A DNA stretch of 60,033 nucleotides, taken from the NCBI GenBank assembly GCA_020435335.1, contig JAGQZT010000053.1, forward strand, positions 1 to 60,033, in the 5' to 3' direction. The position numbers were made by a program, and so were the translations under genes. Below, one piece after another: positions 1 to 8,724 of this stretch (position 1 is the stretch's first letter; each line of letters starts with the position of its first letter). The notes beneath the pieces are model-generated. The model ran no database searches and was not told the origin of the DNA. It worked only from the letters and a program-made list of their open reading frames with translations. Origin of the DNA: Flavobacteriales bacterium (lineage in GTDB: Bacteria; Bacteroidota; Bacteroidia; Flavobacteriales_E; Vicingaceae).

Positions 1-461
1 ACTTCGAAGTCGGCATCGAAGGGTGGCAAACAATGGCTTTCATCACAAGTCTGGAAAGAGAACACGCCTTTCAGCGTAAAATCTTTCTTGCTCTTGACTT
101 TGATCTTCCGTTTCAGGTAAAAGGTTCCCGAATGCTGGTAAATATCCTCATCGGCTGCCTCATCGTGAAAGAATTCCGGCTTGGGTTCGATCACCTTCCC
201 CAGTACATCGTAATTCGGAGATTTCTCCGGTTCGATGGCCGTAGCAATTAAGAAGGATTCTCCGGGCAGGTTCGCCGCATAAATATGCCAGTGCTCCACA
301 CAGGTAATCTTTCCGATGATGGTAGCTTCACAACCATTTTGTTCCACACTAAACTTCCAGCTCACCTTATCTTCAGGCAGTTCAATTTGCGCACTGGCGT
401 TAAGCACCATTAAAAACAAGGCAACTAGTGGAATCAGGGTCTGTTTTATCATTCTTCTCAT
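1..461 (-). CDS. DsbD-like N-terminal domain protein (partial, C-terminus outside window)
   Basis: Only the first 153 codons are in the window; the gene runs off the left edge. The ATG at 461 opens a signal peptide that ends in an Ala-Gln junction near residue 24. A beta-rich periplasmic domain follows and ends in a C-D-E-S-H-C-L-P-P stretch. That Cys-x4-Cys-Leu-Pro-Pro motif is typical of the alpha domain of thiol:disulfide interchange protein DsbD, which receives electrons from the membrane domain and passes them to periplasmic thiol proteins. In Bacteroidota this domain usually precedes a membrane part and a thioredoxin domain, but neither can be seen here. A stand-alone DsbD-N protein is possible. 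Confidence 0.72.
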   Translation of the reverse strand, partial: MRRMIKQTLIPLVALFLMVLNASAQIELPEDKVSWKFSVEQNGCEATIIGKITCVEHWHIYAANLPGESFLIATAIEPEKSPNYDVLGKVIEPKPEFFHDEAADEDIYQHSGTFYLKRKIKVKSKKDFTLKGVFSFQTCDESHCLPPFDADFE

Positions 462-488
462 GCGGCTATATTTACATTAATAGGATTC

Positions 489-496
489 CAAAAATA
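489..496 (-). promoter_or_regulatory. candidate -7 box for the DsbD-like gene
   Basis: The minus strand reads TATTTTTG, a full match to the Bacteroidota -7 consensus TAnnTTTG, 28 bases before the ATG at 461. No clear -33 TTG lies at the usual distance, so this is a candidate only. Confidence 0.35.
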
Positions 497-545
497 GGCA
501 TTTCAATTCTAGTTTTTAGGTAATCTTACAGACATATTTGGATTC

Positions 546-1229
546 TTAAAAGTGAATTTCTTCATTCTCTGCCAGGTTGAGTTTTTTCTTGAACCACCAG
601 GCTGCCAGGTAAAAAAACGGCGTGTCGACCAACGCTACCAATACTTTAAACAGAAATCCGTTCAGCAGCAGCATCCCAAAAAGCTTCCATTCGATGGCTC
701 CGAAAGAGCACAACAGTAACAATACGGTAGCCGTGTCTACAAATTGTGAAGTGATCGTAGAAAAATTATTCCTTAACCACAAGTGTTTGCCTTTGGTATA
801 GTCTTTCCAGAAGTGAAAGATGCGGATATCGATAAACTGGGCAAAGAGGTATGCCAGCATGGATGCGGCAACGGCTACACCGGTCAGGCCGAACACCTTA
901 CTAAACTCTTCATTCGAAACAGGCGACCATGGCGTAGCCACCGCCAGGTCTGAAACAGCAATTACTCCCATTACAAAAACGGTGGCAACCAGACCGACCA
1001 TCACCACCCGATTCGCATTTTTCCGGCCATAGATTTCGGAAATGATGTCGGTTATCAAAAATGTGAACGGATAAGGGATCAAACCGACTGATATCTCGAA
1101 ATGATACCAACCGAAAGGGTTCCAGGAAATGAATTTCTGGAAAATGAGGTTACAGGAAACCAGCAAGGCGATGAACACACCCGCCAGGATCAGGTAATAA
1201 AAATGAGCTTGCTGTTTGGTTCGATCCAT
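546..1229 (-). CDS. yhhQ: queuosine precursor transporter (YhhQ/VUT family)
   Basis: This 227-aa inner-membrane protein has about six hydrophobic segments. It carries the family hallmark region in which an aromatic-Pro-aromatic stretch leads into T-D-I-I-S-E-I-Y-G-R-K (about residues 52-70). The family imports 7-cyano-7-deazaguanine or 7-aminomethyl-7-deazaguanine for queuosine tRNA modification. The length fits the family. It starts at ATG 1229, just beyond the terminator of the upstream gene, so it is probably its own transcription unit. Family assignment is firm; the exact precursor carried is inferred from the E. coli homologue. Confidence 0.88.
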   Translation of the reverse strand: MDRTKQQAHFYYLILAGVFIALLVSCNLIFQKFISWNPFGWYHFEISVGLIPYPFTFLITDIISEIYGRKNANRVVMVGLVATVFVMGVIAVSDLAVATPWSPVSNEEFSKVFGLTGVAVAASMLAYLFAQFIDIRIFHFWKDYTKGKHLWLRNNFSTITSQFVDTATVLLLLCSFGAIEWKLFGMLLLNGFLFKVLVALVDTPFFYLAAWWFKKKLNLAENEEIHF

Positions 1230-1257
1230 GCTACTAAATACGCCATTTTATCTGACA

Positions 1258-1287
1258 TAAAAAAAGCCGGAGTAAACATACCCCGGC
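1258..1287 (-). terminator. Rho-independent terminator after the 99-aa gene
   Basis: On the minus strand a 9-bp stem (GCCGGGGTA with TACTCCGGC, containing one G-U pair) closes a 4-base loop and is followed by a run of seven T. It lies about 20 bases after the stop codon at 1306 and separates that gene from yhhQ. Confidence 0.8.
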
Positions 1288-1305
1288 CACGTTATATTGG
1301 GTGGT

Positions 1306-1605
1306 TTAGTAAAACTTGATCTGGTGTATCCGGTTAATCGGAATGATCGTTGTCCGCTTAAGGATAACGTTATTATCGGTCACGCCCCAAATGGTGGTTT
1401 CAACGGTTTTGATCCCTTCAGCATCTTCGAAAACGATCTTGACTTTCGACTTGCTCGTGTTTCCTAAAGTCATGGCCCGACTGACCCTTTTCTGTCTTTC
1501 GATCCGGTCGGATTCGTTCAACAATACGTCATTTTTCGGGAATTTTAATTCGGAGATATTCTCCTTGGCAAAGAGAACTTCTGTGCCAACAGCTGAAGCA
1601 TTCAT
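1306..1605 (-). CDS. conserved hypothetical protein, 99 aa
   Basis: This small soluble protein has no signal peptide or membrane segment and no function I recognise. The second half (residues about 52-99) is a predicted beta-rich fold built around K-V-K-I-V-F-E-D and V-E-T-T-I-W-G-V, ending in I-P-I-N-R-I-H-Q-I-K-F. Similar short proteins are, from memory, common in Flavobacteriia. ATG at 1605 is the first usable start, and the gene has its own hairpin terminator, which supports it being real and monocistronic. The domain looks like a small SH3- or Sm-like barrel, but that is a guess. Confidence 0.7.
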   Translation of the reverse strand: MNASAVGTEVLFAKENISELKFPKNDVLLNESDRIERQKRVSRAMTLGNTSKSKVKIVFEDAEGIKTVETTIWGVTDNNVILKRTTIIPINRIHQIKFY

Positions 1606-1670
1606 AGTCGCAAAGTTTAGGTGATAACAAGTGCTTCTACGAAAAAATCACTATTAAGGTTTCAGGACAA

Positions 1671-1994
1671 TTATAAGTTAAACCCGTAATCCCTTTCTAC
1701 TTTGGCAATTCGTACCTGATACGACGAGTACCAGGTTGTTTTTCCCTGACTTTGGGCTTCCTGATGCCTGAGGTGACTCTTCCAGTTTCGGATGGCTTCG
1801 AGGCTTTCCCAGTAAGAAAGCGTAATACCGATCTCTGTTCTGGAACTTTCCAACCCTAAAAACCCGGGCTGATCCTTAACCAGATCTTCCATTTCCTTAG
1901 CCATGTCCCCGTAGCCTTCCGGATCGTCCTCACTCAATACGGATGTGAAGATAACCACATAATAAGGCGGTTCGGGTGTGCGGGCAAAACTCAC
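1671..1994 (-). CDS. antibiotic biosynthesis monooxygenase (ABM) domain protein
   Basis: This 107-aa protein has the single ferredoxin-like ABM fold: an opening strand Y-Y-V-V-I-F-T-S, a helix ending near P-G-F-L-G-L-E-S, then a strand with S-Y-W-E-S and a helix with W-K-S-H. Relatives act as small cofactor-free oxygenases or heme-degrading enzymes, usually as dimers; the substrate cannot be told here. The start codon is GTG at 1994, and its G is also the last base of the TAG stop of the upstream cystathionine beta-synthase gene (TAGTG). Translation is therefore probably coupled to that gene. Confidence 0.8.
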   Translation of the reverse strand: MSFARTPEPPYYVVIFTSVLSEDDPEGYGDMAKEMEDLVKDQPGFLGLESSRTEIGITLSYWESLEAIRNWKSHLRHQEAQSQGKTTWYSSYQVRIAKVERDYGFNL

Positions 1995-3355
1995 TACGCG
2001 ATGGCTTTGATCATATCCTGTTGGGTGATGATGTGGTGTTTATCTCCATTGTAGTTCACCAGTACGGCTTGTACTCCACCCTGGAATTTTTTAGAAATGG
2101 CGTCTATGGTCGTATTTTCATCAACCATCGGGAAAGGAGCCTCCATGATGTTTTTAACCGGGAGTTCTTTCAACTCCGGTCTTTCGCATAATTTGGCAAA
2201 CAGGTGATTATCGGTTAGTGATCCCACAAATTTTCCGTCTTCCACAACAGGAATCTGAGAAATACCGTACTGATTCATCAATAAAATGGCTTGCGAGACC
2301 GGATTGTCGGGCGTAACTGTAACCAGGTGTTTCCCCTGATGATCTTTGATGAGATCAAGGGCATTGGCTTTTTCCTCTTCCAGGAATCCGCGGTCGCGCA
2401 TCCAGTCGTCGTTGAACATTTTGCCAACGTAACGGCTACCGTGGTCGTGGAACAATACGACCACCACATCATCCGGTTTCAGTTCATCTTTCAACTGAAC
2501 AATCCCTTTGATGGCCGATCCGGCTGAGTTCCCCACGAAGATTCCTTCTTCCTTGGCGAGTTTACGTTGCCAGATGGCCGCATCCTTGTCCGTTACTTTT
2601 TCGAACTTATCAATGACGCTAAAATCCACGTTGGCAGGCAGGATATCTTCACCGATCCCTTCCGTGATGTAGGGATAAATTTCATTTTCATCGAAAATAC
2701 CGGTTTCGTGGTATTTCTTGAAGACCGAACCGTAGGTATCGATTCCCCAGACCTTGATGTCCGGGTTTTTCTCTTTTAAATATTTACCCACTCCGGAAAC
2801 GGTTCCGCCGGTACCCACACCCACAACAAAATGGGTAATCTTCCCGCCTGTCTGTTCCCAGATTTCCGGTCCGGTACTCAGGTAATGTGCTTTGGTATTG
2901 GATGGGTTATCGTACTGGTTCACGTACCAGGAATTCGGTATTTCGGTGGCTAAACGTTTGGAAACCGAATAATAAGAGCGCGGATCTTCAGGAGCCACGT
3001 TAGTCGGACAAACATGCACCTCGGCACCTACGGCACGTAAGATATCCATCTTTTCCTTGCTTTGCTTATCGCTTAACACGCAGATCAGTTTATACCCTTT
3101 GATGATGCATGCTAACGCCAATCCCATTCCGGTATTTCCCGAAGTTCCTTCAATAACGGTTCCTCCCGGTTTCAACCGGCCATCGGCTTCGGCATCTTCG
3201 ATCATTTGCAGCGCCATTCTGTCTTTCACAGAGTTTCCGGGGTTGGTGGTTTCTACCTTGGCCAAGACCAATGCAGGCACCTCTTTACAAATCTTATTGA
3301 TTTTGATCAACGGCGTATTGCCGATCGTTTCCAGGACATTATTGTAGTACTTCAT
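1994..3355 (-). CDS. cbs: cystathionine beta-synthase
   Basis: This 453-aa PLP enzyme condenses serine or an activated serine with homocysteine or a sulfur donor. The PLP domain (about residues 1-320) shows the T-I-G-N-T-P-L opening, the PLP lysine in N-S-V-K-D-R, the G-T-S-G-N-T-G substrate loop and the phosphate-binding G-T-G-G-T-V-S-G. Residues about 340-453 form two CBS repeats. ATG 3355 (Met-Lys-Tyr-Tyr) is preferred because homologues begin there; the open frame extends upstream to 3472, but that stretch overlaps the end of the permease gene and has no family similarity. The tandem CBS domains separate it from plain cysteine synthases, which lack them. Confidence 0.9.
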   Translation of the reverse strand: MKYYNNVLETIGNTPLIKINKICKEVPALVLAKVETTNPGNSVKDRMALQMIEDAEADGRLKPGGTVIEGTSGNTGMGLALACIIKGYKLICVLSDKQSKEKMDILRAVGAEVHVCPTNVAPEDPRSYYSVSKRLATEIPNSWYVNQYDNPSNTKAHYLSTGPEIWEQTGGKITHFVVGVGTGGTVSGVGKYLKEKNPDIKVWGIDTYGSVFKKYHETGIFDENEIYPYITEGIGEDILPANVDFSVIDKFEKVTDKDAAIWQRKLAKEEGIFVGNSAGSAIKGIVQLKDELKPDDVVVVLFHDHGSRYVGKMFNDDWMRDRGFLEEEKANALDLIKDHQGKHLVTVTPDNPVSQAILLMNQYGISQIPVVEDGKFVGSLTDNHLFAKLCERPELKELPVKNIMEAPFPMVDENTTIDAISKKFQGGVQAVLVNYNGDKHHIITQQDMIKAIA

Positions 3356-3396
3356 CGTTTGAAAAATTTGCTGCAAATGTAAGAAATCCCCGGCGC

Positions 3397-4626
3397 TTAA
3401 TCGTAACGGATTGCTTTTACCGGCGATATTTTTGTAATCACCATGGAAGGAATGATCAGCATCAGCACACAAACGATCAAGGTTCCCAGGTTTAGCGCCA
3501 GAATATAGGTCCAGCTCATATCAATAGGCACCACCGAAATGTAGTAGGATTCTTCGGGCAGGGTTAGCAATCCGAATTGCTTTTGAAGCACACATAACGC
3601 GATGCCGATCAGGTTCCCGAAGATCAGTCCTTTCAGGATCAGATACGTTGCATTGTATAAAAAGATCTTCCGGACATTCCAGTTCGGCAATCCGATGGCT
3701 TTCAGAATCCCGATCATGTTGGTTCGTTCCAGGATCAGGATGAGCAAGGCCGAAACGATGTTGATCACCGCTACCACCACCATCAGAATGATGATGATGT
3801 TCACATTGTAATCCTGCAGCCTGAGCCAGCTGAAAATATCGGGATTTTGTTCCTTGATGGTTGTGGAATGCAGCTCGTAGCCGATCAGGTTGTAGACCTC
3901 ATCGCCCAAACGGTCGATGTCTTTAAAATCATCGATCAGCACTTCGAAACCGCCTACCTGGTTTTCGTCCCATCCGTTTCTTTTCTGAATGTGTGCAATA
4001 TCGGTTAGCACAAACAGGTCATCGAAGCCTTCGAGATCGGTCTGATAGATGCCGGAAATGACAAAATCTTTGGGGCGCAGCTGGCCGTTTTGCTGGATAA
4101 AATAAACGAACATCTTATCGCCGACCTCCAGCTTCATTTTTTGAGCGATGTGATTGGAGATCATGATCTCCTTCCCTTTCACCGAATCCTGCACGGCAAA
4201 CGATTTTCCGGCGACGATCTTTTCATTAAAAAACCCCCAGTCGAAGTCACTTCCGATTCCTTTCACCACCACACCGTAAATCTCTTCATCGGTTTTGATA
4301 ATGCCCGCTTTCATGGCAAAGACCTGAATGTGTTTGATTCCCGGAACCGTATCGATCGAAGGATAAAAAGCCTGATGTTTACTGATCGGATTTGCTTCGT
4401 AAGTATTTTGAGAATCGTAATTGGTAATTTGAATATGACCGCCAAAACCGATAACCTTATTGCGGATTTCCTTTTGAAAACCGGAGACAATACTCACCGC
4501 TACGATCATCACGATCATGCCCAGGGTAATGGCTATGATGGAGATGTTGATGACGGGTTTCGTGAACTTCTTCGAGCGCTGATCGCCTTTGATGATATTT
4601 TTTGCTATGAAATATTCGAGGTTCAC
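3397..4626 (-). CDS. LolC/LolE-type lipoprotein-releasing ABC permease (FtsX-like)
   Basis: This 409-aa inner-membrane subunit has an N-terminal transmembrane helix (about 25-50), a large periplasmic domain, then three helices in the C-terminal 150 residues. That is the MacB/LolCDE topology. The opening I-A-K-N-I-I-K-G and the S-G-F-Q-K-E-I motif after the first helix match LolC/E, which extract outer-membrane lipoproteins from the inner membrane. The ATPase partner LolD is not in the window, as is common in Bacteroidota. Translation starts at GTG 4626; no in-frame ATG precedes the membrane segment. cbs begins 41 bases after its stop, suggesting one transcript. Confidence 0.87.
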   Translation of the reverse strand: MNLEYFIAKNIIKGDQRSKKFTKPVINISIIAITLGMIVMIVAVSIVSGFQKEIRNKVIGFGGHIQITNYDSQNTYEANPISKHQAFYPSIDTVPGIKHIQVFAMKAGIIKTDEEIYGVVVKGIGSDFDWGFFNEKIVAGKSFAVQDSVKGKEIMISNHIAQKMKLEVGDKMFVYFIQQNGQLRPKDFVISGIYQTDLEGFDDLFVLTDIAHIQKRNGWDENQVGGFEVLIDDFKDIDRLGDEVYNLIGYELHSTTIKEQNPDIFSWLRLQDYNVNIIIILMVVVAVINIVSALLILILERTNMIGILKAIGLPNWNVRKIFLYNATYLILKGLIFGNLIGIALCVLQKQFGLLTLPEESYYISVVPIDMSWTYILALNLGTLIVCVLMLIIPSMVITKISPVKAIRYD

Positions 4627-4658
4627 TTTATTTGGAACTAGATTTGTGAGATATCTAA

Positions 4659-4666
4659 CAAAAGTA
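4659..4666 (-). promoter_or_regulatory. candidate -7 box for the LolC/E-cbs-ABM operon
   Basis: The minus strand reads TACTTTTG (TAnnTTTG consensus), 33 bases before the GTG start at 4626, inside the 54-bp divergent gap with the NamZ gene. No convincing -33 box is seen. Confidence 0.35.
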
Positions 4667-4680
4667 GTAATTTGTAGCTG

Positions 4681-5910
4681 ATGACATTTAAAGGCTTTTT
4701 AAATATTCTGCTGATCGGGTTGCTTTGCTTTCAATGCACCGGACAGGAACCTCAACCAGGCACTTCAACGGAAGTGGTTGTAAAACCCGTAGTTAAGCCG
4801 CTTCCCATCGTAGTCGGTGCCGCGCAAACGAATCGCTATTTGCCGCTTTTGGAAGGCAAACGGGTGGCTTTGGTAGCGAACCATACTGCCATGATTAACG
4901 ATATTCATCTGGTGGATTCCCTTTTAGCCTTGAAGGTTAATGTTGTAAAAGTATTCAGCCCGGAACACGGATTTCGCGGCAAAGCCGATGCCGGCGAGAA
5001 AGTGAGCTCCGACAAAGATCCCGGAACCGGATTAGCTATTGTTTCTTTGTATGGCAACAACAAAAAACCGACAGCCGAGCAATTAAAAGGCATTGATGTG
5101 GTTCTTTTCGACATTCAGGATGTGGGTGCCCGTTTTTATACCTACATTTCCACGATGCACTATGTGATGGAAGCCTGCGCGGAGAGCAAGATCAAACTCA
5201 TCGTACTGGATCGCCCGAATCCGAATGGACATTACGTGGATGGGCCGATATTGGATCCGAAATTCAAATCTTTTATTGGCATGCATCCGGTACCGATCGT
5301 ACACGGCATGACCGTGGGAGAATATGCCTGGATGATTAACGGAGAGGGTTGGCTGGCCAATGGGATTAGCTGCAATCTGGACGTGATCCCGGTTGAATAC
5401 TACAATCACACAACGTTTTATGAATTACCCATCAAACCTTCCCCTAACCTGCCGAACATGGGCTCGGTGTATTTGTACCCCAGCTTGTGCCTGTTCGAAG
5501 GAACGCCCATCAGCATCGGCCGGGGTACCGACAAACCGTTTCAGGTTGTGGGCCATCCGAAAATTGAGTCGGATCGCTATAGTTTTACCCCGCAACCGAC
5601 GGAAGGAGCCAAACATCCCAAGCTGGAAAATGAGTTATGCCATGGTTACGACCTGAGTACCTTCGGCCAGGAGTACATCAAAAGCAATCCGAAGATCAAC
5701 CTGTTCTGGCTGATTGATGTCTATAGTAGCTACCCGGAGAAAGATAAGTTCTTCAATGAAAGTTTTAACCTGTTAGCCGGAAGCGATCAATTGCAAAAAC
5801 AGCTCAAAGAAGGCGTGAGTGAGCAGGAAATTTACAAAAGCTGGCAACCGGGATTAAAGGCTTTTAAAGTTACCCGAAAGAAGTATTTACTGTACGAGGA
5901 TTTTGAGTGA
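4681..5910 (+). CDS. namZ: exo-beta-N-acetylmuramidase NamZ family (DUF1343)
   Basis: This 409-aa envelope protein belongs to the DUF1343/NamZ family, which removes terminal N-acetylmuramic acid from peptidoglycan fragments. It has the family opening L-E-G-K-R-V-A-L-V-A-N-H (about 57-68), the signature F-S-P-E-H-G-F-R-G (92-100) with its conserved Glu-His pair, F-D-I-Q-D-V-G-A-R-F-Y-T-Y, and D-R-P-N-P-N. The N-terminus is a hydrophobic signal with cysteines at 16 and 19. This suggests a lipoprotein, although the lipobox is weak. Its stop (5908-5910) abuts the stop of the convergent Nudix gene in a TGATCA palindrome. It probably works in muropeptide recycling. Confidence 0.85.
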   Translation: MTFKGFLNILLIGLLCFQCTGQEPQPGTSTEVVVKPVVKPLPIVVGAAQTNRYLPLLEGKRVALVANHTAMINDIHLVDSLLALKVNVVKVFSPEHGFRGKADAGEKVSSDKDPGTGLAIVSLYGNNKKPTAEQLKGIDVVLFDIQDVGARFYTYISTMHYVMEACAESKIKLIVLDRPNPNGHYVDGPILDPKFKSFIGMHPVPIVHGMTVGEYAWMINGEGWLANGISCNLDVIPVEYYNHTTFYELPIKPSPNLPNMGSVYLYPSLCLFEGTPISIGRGTDKPFQVVGHPKIESDRYSFTPQPTEGAKHPKLENELCHGYDLSTFGQEYIKSNPKINLFWLIDVYSSYPEKDKFFNESFNLLAGSDQLQKQLKEGVSEQEIYKSWQPGLKAFKVTRKKYLLYEDFE

Positions 5911-6528
5911 TCACACTCCTTTCAACACCCACTTCAATTCATTCAGCATCAGCGCTGTAGCACCCCAAATCGTATTGTTCTGGAATTGGAACGTTGGCAC
6001 TTCCAACCTAACACCGTTACTCAACCTGATCTTTTCCGGAGTTAACTCACACTGAATCAGGTGAGCAACATTCATCTCGAGAATGCCGGCCACTTCGGTG
6101 GGATCGGGAACAAACTCCGGCGCATAAGCTATCGTCCCGACAACCGGTGAAACCAGGAAATTACTCACCGGAATATACACATCCGTCAGGCGACCAAGCA
6201 CTTCCACGTCATCCATCAAAACACCTACTTCTTCGTTAGCTTCCCGTAACGCCGTATGGATAATGTCGCGATCACTTTCCTCAACCTTCCCTCCCGGAAA
6301 GGCAATCTGGCCGCTATGCGTACCATCGTACTCCGGGCGGCGGATCAGGGTGATGTGCGGCTCTTCAAACTTTTGATAAACGAGAATCAATACGCCGCTT
6401 TTTTTTACGGTATTCAAATCGAGGGTATCATAATCCACCTTGCGGTAAGGTGCCGCTTCGGCATGAGCCAACTTACCCGGCAATGTTCCGGCCAGCCGAT
6501 CCTGTAAATATGCCTTGAGAAGATCCAT
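5911..6528 (-). CDS. Nudix hydrolase, CoA pyrophosphatase-like (NudL/YeaB)
   Basis: This 205-aa protein contains a complete Nudix box at residues 79-102 (G-G-K-V-E-E ... R-E-A-N-E-E-V-G) preceded by S-G-Q-I-A-F-P. That sequence around the box is typical of the NudL/NUDT7 group, which splits coenzyme A into phosphopantetheine and adenosine diphosphate. Substrate choice is inferred from that signature. The ATG at 6528 shares its last-read base with the TAA of the WG-repeat gene (TAATG), so the two are co-transcribed and probably translationally coupled even though no functional link is obvious. Confidence 0.85.
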   Translation of the reverse strand: MDLLKAYLQDRLAGTLPGKLAHAEAAPYRKVDYDTLDLNTVKKSGVLILVYQKFEEPHITLIRRPEYDGTHSGQIAFPGGKVEESDRDIIHTALREANEEVGVLMDDVEVLGRLTDVYIPVSNFLVSPVVGTIAYAPEFVPDPTEVAGILEMNVAHLIQCELTPEKIRLSNGVRLEVPTFQFQNNTIWGATALMLNELKWVLKGV

Positions 6529-8633
6529 TACTTCAATACTTCGGTTTTAGGCATGTAGGTTACGGCATCATCCGTTGTTAGCTGTAACAATTTACCATCA
6601 TCCGTCAGCTGGACTTTGGAATATTCAACAGGCAACAGCACGCCGCCCATTTTATCGATAATACCATAACTGCCATTTTGTTTCACCAGCAGCGCGTTTT
6701 GCCCGAACAATTCAATCGATTCGTATTCCGCCTTGAGCACGAAATTTCCTTTCTTATCAATGAGTCCGTACAACCCATCTGTCTGAACCATGGCCAGGTT
6801 TTCTTTAAATCCGGATGTATAATCGAAATTGTAGGGGATTTTCAATTTAGTATCGTAGTCGCAATACCCCCATTTACCATGGCGTTTAATCGCGATTAAA
6901 TCGGACGAAACTTCTCCTACATCTTCAAACAAAGCCGGCATAAATTTATTCCCAAGGGTATCGATGAGCCCGAATTTTCCTTCGGTCGTGACCCGGGCAT
7001 AGCCTTTTTCATTGAAGAGCCCCCAATTGATGACGCCTTCCTGATAGGTTAAATTTAATGGAATCGCTACACTTCCATCGGGTCTGATGTAGCCATACAG
7101 GCCTTCTTTCACCGCAAGAGCCAACCCGTTTTCTATTTCCGACAACTGATCATATATCGGTTCCACAAGGACATTCCCCGCAGGGTCAATTACACCAAAA
7201 AGGCCTTTTTCCTGAACCCGGATAAAAGCATTGTCCAGGTTGTCGACCCAATCGTACCGGGGCTTCACCACATAAAACAGGTTGGTATCGATGATGCCGT
7301 AAAGCCCGTTTTGTTTAACATAAGCCAGTCCTTTATTGAAATCTCCGACCGACTCGTACTGCATACCTACCTGAAGGTTTCCTTTCCGGTCGATAAAACC
7401 GTACTTACCGTTCAGTTCGATGGAGATGAATTGGTTATCGGCCGCACCGATCTCGTCATAAATGAGGGGCACAATGATTTCCCCGGTTCGGTTGATCAGG
7501 CCGTATTTATCATCTTTCCCCACAATGGCCAGCCCTTTCACAAAAGGTTCCGCCTCGTCGTATTCGAAAGGAATAACCACATGGTTGTTTTTATTGATGA
7601 AAGCTACTTTGTCGTGTTTCATCACCGCAGCTACGCCTTCACTAAACGACGAAACCCAATCGTAATCCAGCGGAATCCGTTCTTTCAATTCCTCATCCAA
7701 ATAGCCCCATTTACCCGATTTTTGATATGGATAATAGGTGGTATTCGCCAAAATGTAATCCTGCTCCAATTCTTCCTTGAACGGATAATCCGGAAAATTG
7801 ACTAAAAACTTCTTGATATTTTCGGGAGTCCGGCTTTGCGTAGAGAGGTTGTAAACATTCCTCCAGGCTTTCGGAACAGCAGGATTTTCGGGATACTTCC
7901 GGATAAAATTCAGGTAAGCTTCCGGCGTTTTGGCCTGTGTAGCCAACTCATAGATGTTGTCCAGAGCCTGATCGACATAGGGACTGGAAGGCTGTTCCCG
8001 GACAAACTTTTCATGAGCTTCGAGTGTATTGTGGATGGTATATTCGTTAAAGAGCTGTTTTTCGTATCGGGCAGTCGCTTCCGGAATCTCTACAGCCTGC
8101 GGATAGGCGTCGATGAATTTTTTGTAGGCATAGGACGTGTTGTTCGATTTTGCTTGTTCGAATGCCAGGGTATTCCGGTTAGCAATGGCCTGATCCAGTT
8201 GTAAGGCCTGGGCATTATGCCGAATGAAATGATCGTACCCTACAATGGTATGCTGTTGTGTGGCCCGCTCAAAGCACAGCAGGTCCACCTGATCGGCATG
8301 CCGGCAGATGCTGAGGGTATCAACACCCCATTCCTTCATTTTGGCTTTCTTCTTTTCCTTAGTATTAAAATACGCATCGGAAGCGCGTCCGGCGTAATGC
8401 AAGGCAGAATCCAGGTTGTAAAACGGATTGTCATTTCTGGAATAGATCACACTCAAGCCATAACTCGCAGATGCGGGTTGCTTTTTCAGGGATTTATAGA
8501 AAATCTTCTTTGCCTTAAAATAATCGTAAATCTCAAGTGCTTCGAATCCTTTTTGAATACAGGCAGAGAGTGATGTGGAAGAAAACAGCAGAATTGTTGA
8601 TAATATTATGCCTAATTTCCGTTCGACTTTCAA
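6528..8633 (-). CDS. WG-repeat surface protein with N-terminal helical repeats
   Basis: This 701-aa protein is probably exported: a hydrophobic leader ends in the lipobox L-S-A-C at Cys25. Residues about 28-90 look TPR-like. Residues about 165-305 hold four units of roughly 34 aa sharing the pattern T-x-E-A-x-x-x-F-I-x-x-Y-P. From about residue 308 there are 11-12 WG repeats, each roughly 45 aa with a core such as G-K-W-G-Y-L-D or G-L-Y-G-I-I-D. The family is widespread in Bacteroidota and its function is unknown. The start appears to be TTG at 8633, as no in-frame ATG precedes the leader. The gene is cotranscribed with the Nudix gene. Confidence 0.85.
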   Translation of the reverse strand: MKVERKLGIILSTILLFSSTSLSACIQKGFEALEIYDYFKAKKIFYKSLKKQPASASYGLSVIYSRNDNPFYNLDSALHYAGRASDAYFNTKEKKKAKMKEWGVDTLSICRHADQVDLLCFERATQQHTIVGYDHFIRHNAQALQLDQAIANRNTLAFEQAKSNNTSYAYKKFIDAYPQAVEIPEATARYEKQLFNEYTIHNTLEAHEKFVREQPSSPYVDQALDNIYELATQAKTPEAYLNFIRKYPENPAVPKAWRNVYNLSTQSRTPENIKKFLVNFPDYPFKEELEQDYILANTTYYPYQKSGKWGYLDEELKERIPLDYDWVSSFSEGVAAVMKHDKVAFINKNNHVVIPFEYDEAEPFVKGLAIVGKDDKYGLINRTGEIIVPLIYDEIGAADNQFISIELNGKYGFIDRKGNLQVGMQYESVGDFNKGLAYVKQNGLYGIIDTNLFYVVKPRYDWVDNLDNAFIRVQEKGLFGVIDPAGNVLVEPIYDQLSEIENGLALAVKEGLYGYIRPDGSVAIPLNLTYQEGVINWGLFNEKGYARVTTEGKFGLIDTLGNKFMPALFEDVGEVSSDLIAIKRHGKWGYCDYDTKLKIPYNFDYTSGFKENLAMVQTDGLYGLIDKKGNFVLKAEYESIELFGQNALLVKQNGSYGIIDKMGGVLLPVEYSKVQLTDDGKLLQLTTDDAVTYMPKTEVLK

Positions 8634-8724
8634 TGTAAAACTATTTTTTTGGATTCTCGTAAACTAATCAAGCGACTAAGTTAGCAATACAAATTCACTT
8701 TAAATTATTTTGTCCCTTGCAAGT

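Noticed and set aside
33..251. 72-aa plus-strand open frame at the left edge
   Set aside because: It is antisense to the DsbD-like gene, whose signal peptide and Cys motif are clear.
3356..3472. 39-residue N-terminal extension of cystathionine beta-synthase
   Set aside because: It overlaps the end of the permease gene and has no similarity to the family, while Met at 3355 matches the usual start.
5905..5916. TGATCA palindrome at the meeting point of the NamZ and Nudix genes as a regulatory site
   Set aside because: It is simply two abutting TGA stop codons on opposite strands.
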